NCBI GenBank assembly: GCA_041749475.1
Contig: JBGTBD010000021.1
Location: 1-37,583 of the forward strand
Direction: 5' to 3'
Length of the DNA: 37,583 nt
Source of the DNA: JBGTBD01 sp041749475
GTDB lineage: Bacteria; Pseudomonadota; Alphaproteobacteria; Rickettsiales; UBA998
This document shows, piece by piece, positions 32,698 through 37,583 of this stretch; within the stretch, counting starts at the first letter, position 1; every line of letters starts with the position of its first letter. The notes under the pieces were generated by a model, which saw only the letters and a program-made list of their open reading frames with translations, was not told the origin of the DNA and searched no databases. A program made the position numbers and the translations under genes.

Positions 32698-33237
32698 TTA
32701 GGGACGGGTGGAAATTCCCTGCTCCGGTACGGCCCCTTGCAAAGAATCGTGATAAAACCGTATGGTTTCCACCACGCGGGTAGGCAAGGGATGCGCTGGC
32801 GAATGTATTGTTTCGCTTTTACACGTAAGCTCGACAAATGCATTTGATGCGGAATCGGCGATCTGGTCTGCTGTCGCCCGTGCCTTATCCTGAGGAAGAT
32901 ACGTTGACAACGTATCGATCACGTCCTGATGATATCCAAGGATCATCTCGTACCCTTCAGCCTTAGCGATATCTTTGCTGGCGCTGTGCGGCGTCATCAG
33001 ACCGGGCACAAACTCCCGCCACGTCGTTTTGCCATATTCTTGGTGCGCAAAATCAGCCATGCCGACCATCAACTTATCCTGCACTTCATAGCGTTGAAAG
33101 TATCCCTCATACATTCTCGCTAAATCAGCCGTAAATGCAGGCATCCTGTCTTCAGGCACGTCTTTCTCCATGCGCCGCGTGATATCCGCAATGCAAAGGT
33201 CTCTATTAGGCTTGATAAGAATTTCAAGTGCGCTCAT
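32698..33237 (-). CDS. Orphan protein of unknown function
   Basis: I do not recognise this 179-residue protein. It is mostly predicted-helical, mixed-charge and soluble, without a signal peptide or clear motif; a stretch PAFTADLARMYEGYFQRYEV and the segment around GYEMILGYHQDVIDTL look amphipathic. It has two cysteines, in LCIAD and TCKSE. It lies 88 bp downstream of rnd on the same strand and converges with secA 8 bp away. The ATG at 33237 has no Shine-Dalgarno, while a perfect TATAAT ends 6 nt upstream; the GTG at 33267 is an alternative in-frame start. A leaderless mRNA is possible. Confidence 0.6.
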   Translation of the reverse strand: MSALEILIKPNRDLCIADITRRMEKDVPEDRMPAFTADLARMYEGYFQRYEVQDKLMVGMADFAHQEYGKTTWREFVPGLMTPHSASKDIAKAEGYEMILGYHQDVIDTLSTYLPQDKARATADQIADSASNAFVELTCKSETIHSPAHPLPTRVVETIRFYHDSLQGAVPEQGISTRP

Positions 33238-33243
33238 AACATG

Positions 33244-33249
33244 ATTATA
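33244..33249 (-). promoter_or_regulatory. -10 element for the orphan gene
   Basis: TATAAT on the minus strand ends 6 nt before the ATG at 33237, so a transcript would begin at or next to the start codon. No good -35 lies at 16-18 nt. Next to it GGGAG-ATTGC-CTCCC (33251-33265) forms a 5-bp inverted repeat. Confidence 0.35.
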
Positions 33250-33325
33250 CGGGAGATTGCCTCCCACAAAAGTTAAATTGTGTTAATCTTTTGTGTCAGT
33301 AATATATCAATAAATTACAAGCACT

Positions 33326-34498
33326 TCACTTTGTGTGGCTTAACACAACCCGATAGCTATGCTTCTCCCGCACCACACTGAGCGAGATTTCGCCCGCCAG
33401 AAGCCGCTCCGCCTGCTTGCCAAACAACTCTCCGCGCCAGCCCTCGAACGCAGGCATAGCGCGTTCTCCTTGCACGATATCGGTCAAATCATCCGTCGAA
33501 GCGATAAGCGACGCCGCGATCTGCTGTTCCTGAGCGATAGTGCGCAGCAATACTTTCAACAGGTCACGCGCCGGTTCCATGCTTTGATGCAGCGGTTTCA
33601 CCGCCGCAAGGGTGGGGCATTCCTCGATGGGCAATTCCGACGCTTCTGAGATCAACTGATGGATGATTTCCGCGTCGATGGAAATCCGCTTCTTCGCCTC
33701 TTTCAATCGTGAAGCGACACTGGCGGCAGACTTAGGATGATAAAGCGCGAGTTCCTGCACCGTATCGTCCGTCAGCACCCAGCCGCGCGGCAGATTCTTG
33801 GCCTTGGCGGTTTCTTCGCGCCATGCGGCGAGTGCGCGCATCCGGGCGAGGTAATGCGGTTTATTGTCGCGGCGGCGGATTTTCAGCCATGCACTCTCAC
33901 TATCCGCCTGATACCGTGCGGGTGATTCCTGCGCGATCATCTCTTCTTCCACCCACTCTACGCGGCCCCGCTGGTCGAGCTTGTCATGGAGAATTTCATA
34001 TATCTCGCGCAGGTAAATGACGTCACCCAGCGCATATTCCAATTGCGCGGCGCTTAACGGGCGTTGCGACCAATCGGTGTATTGCTGCGCCTTGTTCAAC
34101 TCACGCTTAGTCAGCTGGCGCACTAACCCTTCATACCCGATCTGCTCCCCATACCCCGTCAACATCGCCGCCACTTGCGTATCGAAGAACGGCGCAGGGA
34201 CTTTTCCCGTAATCTGTAGTAGTATCTCGATATCTTGCTTCCCGGCATGAAAGACCTTGAGCACGTCAGGATCGTTCAGCAATTCCCACAGCGGCGTAAG
34301 ATCTATGCCTTCCGCCAACACATCCACCGCCGCCGCATGTTTCTGCCCGGCGATCTGGATAAGGCAAAGCTCCGCGTAATAGGTCCGCTCCCGCAAAAAC
34401 TCCGTATCGACCGCCAGATATTCCTCATGCTTCAGCGCCGCGCAGAAGCGTTGCAGATGCGCTGAATCAGTGATGAGAACGGGAGATTGCACGGTCAT
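33326..34498 (-). CDS. rnd: Ribonuclease D
   Basis: RNase D is a 3'-5' exonuclease that trims tRNA and small stable RNA ends. The 390 residues have the complete DEDDy active site: D31 and E33 in VDTEF, D89 in FHAGKQDIEI, and Y155 with D159 in YALGDVIYL. Two HRDC-type helical domains follow (about 215-375). The ATG sits 52 bp after the DUF167 gene. In Alphaproteobacteria rnd is usually near aspS, as here, but divergent in this window. Confidence 0.96.
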   Translation of the reverse strand: MTVQSPVLITDSAHLQRFCAALKHEEYLAVDTEFLRERTYYAELCLIQIAGQKHAAAVDVLAEGIDLTPLWELLNDPDVLKVFHAGKQDIEILLQITGKVPAPFFDTQVAAMLTGYGEQIGYEGLVRQLTKRELNKAQQYTDWSQRPLSAAQLEYALGDVIYLREIYEILHDKLDQRGRVEWVEEEMIAQESPARYQADSESAWLKIRRRDNKPHYLARMRALAAWREETAKAKNLPRGWVLTDDTVQELALYHPKSAASVASRLKEAKKRISIDAEIIHQLISEASELPIEECPTLAAVKPLHQSMEPARDLLKVLLRTIAQEQQIAASLIASTDDLTDIVQGERAMPAFEGWRGELFGKQAERLLAGEISLSVVREKHSYRVVLSHTK

Positions 34499-34550
34499 AT
34501 GGGCTGTATTACATGACTTATCCCGTCAGTAAAAGCTGGAAATCAACGTT

Positions 34551-34811
34551 TCACCCGAGATAACGGATTTTCTTATATTTCGAGGTTTCTCCGCTAACGA
34601 CCTGCAACGCCGACACCGGCACACCCCATTCCTTACTGAGGAACTTAAGCAACGCTTTATTGGCCTTTCCATCTTCCGGCGCTGCGGTCACCCGCACTTT
34701 CAGCCACGCCTGCCCAGCCGCATCCTCGACCCACCCGTCGATTATATTGGCGGGGGATTTCGGCACGGCCCAGACAGGGACATCGCCCTTATCATTACAA
34801 GGAACAGGCAT
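34551..34811 (-). CDS. DUF167 (YggU-like) small protein
   Basis: The 86-residue protein shows the DUF167 pattern: AVPKSPANIIDGW, WLKVRVTAAPEDGKANKALL and LQVVSGETSKYKKIRYL. The fold is known in YggU relatives, the function is not. The length is normal. It begins 5 nt after the small lipoprotein gene. Confidence 0.85.
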   Translation of the reverse strand: MPVPCNDKGDVPVWAVPKSPANIIDGWVEDAAGQAWLKVRVTAAPEDGKANKALLKFLSKEWGVPVSALQVVSGETSKYKKIRYLG

Positions 34812-34816
34812 CTTCG

Positions 34817-35017
34817 CTATTCCGGCAGGACGATATTACGCCGGAAAATCATGCCGTCCAATGCCCTGTCACGCGCTTGTTTTTTCGTGGTATATCCCGC
34901 CGAATCCCCATGCCTGTAATCATACGGCTCCGCCTCCCACCCATCCTTGCATGCCGCAAGGCACAGCAGGGCGGAGAGAACCAGCAACGGGGCAATAACT
35001 TGTCTTGGCTTTTTCAT
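34817..35017 (-). CDS. Small predicted lipoprotein
   Basis: The 66-residue product has a basic start MKKPRQV, a hydrophobic core (8-20) and a lipobox LAAC with Cys23, so a mature peptide of 44 residues would be lipid-anchored and periplasmic. The mature part is charged (KQARDRALDG) and matches nothing I know. Start support is good: AGAGGA lies 6-7 nt before the ATG. It precedes the DUF167 gene by 5 nt and diverges from aspS. Confidence 0.65.
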   Translation of the reverse strand: MKKPRQVIAPLLVLSALLCLAACKDGWEAEPYDYRHGDSAGYTTKKQARDRALDGMIFRRNIVLPE

Positions 35018-35074
35018 CCTAATCCTCTATATCACAGCCTCTTACGTGATTCATCACCTTATGTTGAAGGGTCA

Positions 35075-35104
35075 CGCGCCATGGGGCGCGACGCGCAGTC
35101 GCGC
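35075..35104. promoter_or_regulatory. Two mutually exclusive hairpins upstream of aspS
   Basis: CGCGCC (35075-35080) pairs with GGCGCG (35085-35090) across ATGG. Most of that same strand, GCGCGAC (35086-35092), pairs instead with GTCGCGC (35098-35104). The two structures cannot form together. They lie 66-95 bp before aspS in a divergent gap. Confidence 0.45.
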
Positions 35105-35133
35105 TTGCCAATATTCATTCTATTCGTCATAGA
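35105..35133 (+). promoter_or_regulatory. Possible aspS promoter
   Basis: TTGCCA (35105-35110) and CATAGA (35128-35133) are 17 nt apart; a TATATT (35137-35142) further on is an alternative -10. Either would give a leader of about 20-30 nt and leave the paired hairpins upstream of the transcript. Confidence 0.3.
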
Positions 35134-35169
35134 ACGTATATTGGAAAGTAACAAAAAAGGATAAAAAAG

Positions 35170-37008
35170 ATGCACGCCTACCGTACCCATACCTGCAATG
35201 AATTGCGCGACACCCATGTGGGTCAGGAAGTCAAACTCTCCGGCTGGGTACACAGGAAACGCGATCACGGGCAGCTGCTGTTCGTCGATTTACGCGATCA
35301 TTACGGGATCACGCAATGCGTGCTCGAAGAAGGCCACGCCGCCTTCGCCCGCCTGACGTCGCTGAAACTGGAAAGTGTCATCACTGTTGTCGGCAAAGTC
35401 GTCGCCCGCGAAGGTGATACCGTGAATAAAGAATTGCCGACGGGCCATGTCGAAGTCGTCCTCTCGGATGCTATCGTCGAATCCGAAGCGGAACAAGTAC
35501 CGGTGCAGGTCAACGCCGACCGCGAGATGCCGGAAGAACTTCGCCTGCGCTATCGCTTCCTCGATTTGCGCCGTGAGAAATTGCACAATAATATCCTCCT
35601 GCGTTCCAAGATCATCGCCGCTCTCCGCCGCAAGATGACCGAGCGCGGTTTCAACGAATTCCAGACCCCGATTCTCACCTCCTCCTCTCCGGAAGGCGCG
35701 CGCGATTTCCTCGTGCCGTCGCGGATGCATCCCGGCAAATTCTACGCCCTGCCGCAAGCGCCGCAGCAATTCAAACAGTTGCTGATGGTGGCAGGATTTG
35801 ACCGCTATTTCCAGATAGCCCCCTGCTTCCGCGACGAGGATGCTCGCGCTGACCGTAGCCCAGGCGAATTCTATCAACTCGATATCGAGATGAGCTTCGT
35901 GACCCAGGACGACGTATTCGGCGCGATCGAACCCGTGCTTTACGAGATATTCACCGAATTCTCGGACAAGCATGTCACCAAAGCCCCCTTCCCGCATATC
36001 ACCTATGCCGACGCGATGCTAAAATACGGCTGCGATAAACCCGACCTCCGCAACCCGCTCATCATCACGGACGCCACAGAAATATGGCGTGGCTCCGGCT
36101 TCGGTATCTTTAATAAAGTCATCGAAGGCGGCGGCATCGTCCGCGCTGTTCCCGCACCGAACACCGCGTCCCAACCGCGTAGCTTCTATGACAAAATGAT
36201 CGGCTTCGCACAGGAATGTGGCGCGAAAGGTCTGGCCTACATCACCTTCGACGAAGTAGATGAACCTAAAGGCCCTATCGCCAAATTCCTGTCGCCAGAA
36301 AAACTGGCCGAACTGAAATCAACCGCCGGGCTGAAAGCGGGCGATTCCGTCTTCTTCGCCTCCGGCACGGAAGAGGAAGCCGCCGACATCGCCGGCAAGG
36401 TGCGCACCGAACTGGGCAAGCAACTCGACCTCATCGAAAAAGGCGCGTACCGCTTCTGCTGGGTCGTCGATTTCCCCTACTTCGAATGGAACAAGGACGA
36501 CAAGAAAATCGACTTCTCGCACAACCCGTTCTCTATGCCGCAAGGCGGGATGGAGGCGTTGGAAGCGGCGGGCGACGACAAGGAAAAACTACTCAAGATC
36601 AAAGCGTTTCAGTACGACATCGTCTGCAACGGCATCGAGCTTTCCTCCGGCGCGATCCGGAATCACCGCCCCGATCTGATGTACAAAGCATTCAATATTG
36701 CAGGCTACAGCAATGACGTGGTGGACGAGAAATTCGGCGGCATGATCCGCGCCTTCAAATTTGGCGCTCCGCCGCATGGCGGCCTCGCGCCGGGCGTTGA
36801 CCGCATGGTGATGCTGCTGGCGGACGAGCCCAACATCCGCGAAATTATCGCCTTCCCGCTGAACCAGCAGGCGCAGGATCTGTTGATGAGCGCCCCATCC
36901 CGCGTGGAGGACAAGCAACTGCGCGAACTCAACATCCAGCTCTCCCCCAAAGCGACCAAAACGCTGCAGGAAGAAAAAGATAGCGGCCCGATGAAAGAAG
37001 CGAGCTAA
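35170..37008 (+). CDS. aspS: Aspartyl-tRNA synthetase
   Basis: This enzyme charges tRNA-Asp, and in many Alphaproteobacteria also tRNA-Asn as a substrate for GatCAB. The 612 residues have the N-terminal OB-fold (LSGWVHRKRDHGQLLFVDLR) and the class II core with motif 2 around FRDEDARADRSPGEFYQL. The bacterial-type GAD insert (about 290-420) and motif 3 (GLAPGVDRMVMLL) follow. The GAD domain marks it as bacterial rather than archaeal. Whether it is discriminating depends on gat genes outside the window. The ATG follows AAGGA with 8 nt. Confidence 0.98.
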   Translation: MHAYRTHTCNELRDTHVGQEVKLSGWVHRKRDHGQLLFVDLRDHYGITQCVLEEGHAAFARLTSLKLESVITVVGKVVAREGDTVNKELPTGHVEVVLSDAIVESEAEQVPVQVNADREMPEELRLRYRFLDLRREKLHNNILLRSKIIAALRRKMTERGFNEFQTPILTSSSPEGARDFLVPSRMHPGKFYALPQAPQQFKQLLMVAGFDRYFQIAPCFRDEDARADRSPGEFYQLDIEMSFVTQDDVFGAIEPVLYEIFTEFSDKHVTKAPFPHITYADAMLKYGCDKPDLRNPLIITDATEIWRGSGFGIFNKVIEGGGIVRAVPAPNTASQPRSFYDKMIGFAQECGAKGLAYITFDEVDEPKGPIAKFLSPEKLAELKSTAGLKAGDSVFFASGTEEEAADIAGKVRTELGKQLDLIEKGAYRFCWVVDFPYFEWNKDDKKIDFSHNPFSMPQGGMEALEAAGDDKEKLLKIKAFQYDIVCNGIELSSGAIRNHRPDLMYKAFNIAGYSNDVVDEKFGGMIRAFKFGAPPHGGLAPGVDRMVMLLADEPNIREIIAFPLNQQAQDLLMSAPSRVEDKQLRELNIQLSPKATKTLQEEKDSGPMKEAS

Positions 37009-37289
37009 TGGCGATGGGCATGGACATGGCGATGACGTTCCCCAACATCATCGGGCTGGTTGGCGTCATCCTGATCCTCATCGCCTATTTTTTAATCCAG
37101 ACCGGACGCCTCACCAGCGATCATCTCGCCTTCCCGATGCTGAACCTGATCGGCGCATCCCTGCATCTTTACTCTCTGCTGTATGCCTGGAATATCGCCT
37201 CCTTCTTCATCGAGATTTTCTGGGTGGGCATCAGCATCTACGGTGTATGGCGGATCATGAAGACACGCCGCAACCCCCATACCGGATAA
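37008..37289 (+). CDS. CBU_0592-like small membrane protein
   Basis: The 93-residue protein has three hydrophobic spans (about 12-30, 43-60, 63-80) and resembles the CBU_0592 family (IGLVGVILILIAYFLIQTGR, MLNLIGASLHLYSLLYAW). The function is unknown. Its ATG overlaps the aspS stop as TAATG; later in-frame Mets (M3, M5, M7, M9) are possible starts. Many alphaproteobacterial homologues are also small. Confidence 0.75.
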   Translation: MAMGMDMAMTFPNIIGLVGVILILIAYFLIQTGRLTSDHLAFPMLNLIGASLHLYSLLYAWNIASFFIEIFWVGISIYGVWRIMKTRRNPHTG

Positions 37290-37302
37290 GCTGCCGCGCT
37301 AC

Positions 37303-37583
37303 ATGAGCGTCCATTATGCCCGCGCATTCGCGGCGCTGGCGGTCGCGGCCTACCATCTGGGGCAATATTACCCTGACATCCTCCCCGGCATGTCCCGCCC
37401 CTTTGATCGGTTCGGCTGGGCGGGAGTTGATCTGTTCTTCGTCATCAGCGGGTTTGTGATGAGCGTTACCTTTCAGTTGCGGGGAAGCTGGGGCGATTCC
37501 AGGCGCGCAACCTCCTACATAGCCCGCCGCATCATCCGCATCTATCCCAACTACTGGGTATGCTGCCTCATCTTCCTGCTGTT
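37303..37583 (+). CDS. Acyltransferase-3 family membrane protein (truncated by window edge)
   Basis: The first 93 codons are visible; the rest is beyond the window. MSVHYARAFAALAVAAYHLG contains the catalytic-type His near residue 18, and GWAGVDLFFVISGFVM and the ARRIIRIYPNYW motif are diagnostic of acyltransferase-3. Members O-acylate polysaccharides or lipids at the inner membrane. The ATG at 37303 is the first start after an in-frame stop at 37258. It begins 13 bp after the CBU_0592-like gene. Confidence 0.85.
   Translation, partial: MSVHYARAFAALAVAAYHLGQYYPDILPGMSRPFDRFGWAGVDLFFVISGFVMSVTFQLRGSWGDSRRATSYIARRIIRIYPNYWVCCLIFLL

Noticed and set aside
34551..35017. Toxin-antitoxin pair (DUF167 with small lipoprotein)
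   Set aside because: A lipobox and a conserved DUF167 do not fit a toxin-antitoxin layout, and no toxin motif is seen.
37008..37289. The CBU_0592-like gene as part of a lipid A operon
   Set aside because: The family name is only a domain label; no lipid A gene is in the window, so no role was assigned.
1..37583. CRISPR arrays, IS elements, tRNA or rRNA genes
   Set aside because: No regularly spaced direct repeats, transposase-like frames, cloverleaf folds or rRNA-like stretches were found on reading both strands.

Overview
The window is a dense stretch of chromosome from an alphaproteobacterium. Base composition looks mid-to-high 50s percent GC by eye. The assignment rests on gene order. 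A run lysC - (nitronate monooxygenase) - ptsP - RodZ-like - ispG - hisS - prfA - prmC - DUF4167 lies on one strand next to clpB. secA is divergent from a parvulin-argJ-mutT run, ubiG lies beside lysC, and comF sits beside an NDUFAF5/BioC-like methyltransferase. A Micavibrio/Rhodospirillales-type lineage is a reasonable guess, but the sequence alone does not settle it. Nothing here looks like a plasmid, phage, CRISPR array, IS element, tRNA or rRNA.

Layout. 1-4352 (minus): the str operon rpsL-rpsG-fusA-tuf, with a dispersed palindromic element inside the rpsL-rpsG spacer. 4353-4744: a divergent regulatory region with two candidate str promoters and an operator-like set of inverted repeats before the next gene. 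4745-6130 (plus): membrane-anchored M23 cell-wall peptidase. 6325-8925 (minus): clpB with a RpoH-like promoter that overlaps the start of a divergent DUF3108 envelope gene. 9773-20060 (minus): a tightly packed nine-gene run joining lysine-family biosynthesis, nitrogen phosphotransfer, isoprenoid synthesis and translation termination. 20129-21614 (minus): a TPR-methyltransferase overlapping a rimI-like acetyltransferase. 21703-22467 (plus): ubiG. 22557-24228 (minus): nitrilase-superfamily amidase and comF, overlapping head to head with a methyltransferase (24212-25069, plus). 25175-27052 (plus): a 625-residue unrecognised protein with a zincin motif, the most novel gene here. 27177-29843 (minus): parvulin-argJ-mutT. 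29969-32689 (plus): secA. 32698-35017 (minus): small lipoprotein, DUF167, RNase D and an orphan 179-residue protein. 35170 to the end (plus): aspS, a CBU_0592-like membrane protein and a truncated acyltransferase-3.

Most genes serve core information flow (EF-Tu, EF-G, S7, S12, RF1 and its methylase, HisRS, AspRS, RNase D), protein quality control and export (ClpB, SecA, parvulin) or small-molecule metabolism. The least conventional content is the zincin protein at 25175, the orphan at 32698, a family of four nested palindromes that mark three of the five convergent gene junctions plus the str operon, and several RNA or operator structures at gene starts. All functional calls are from reading motifs; no database search was run.
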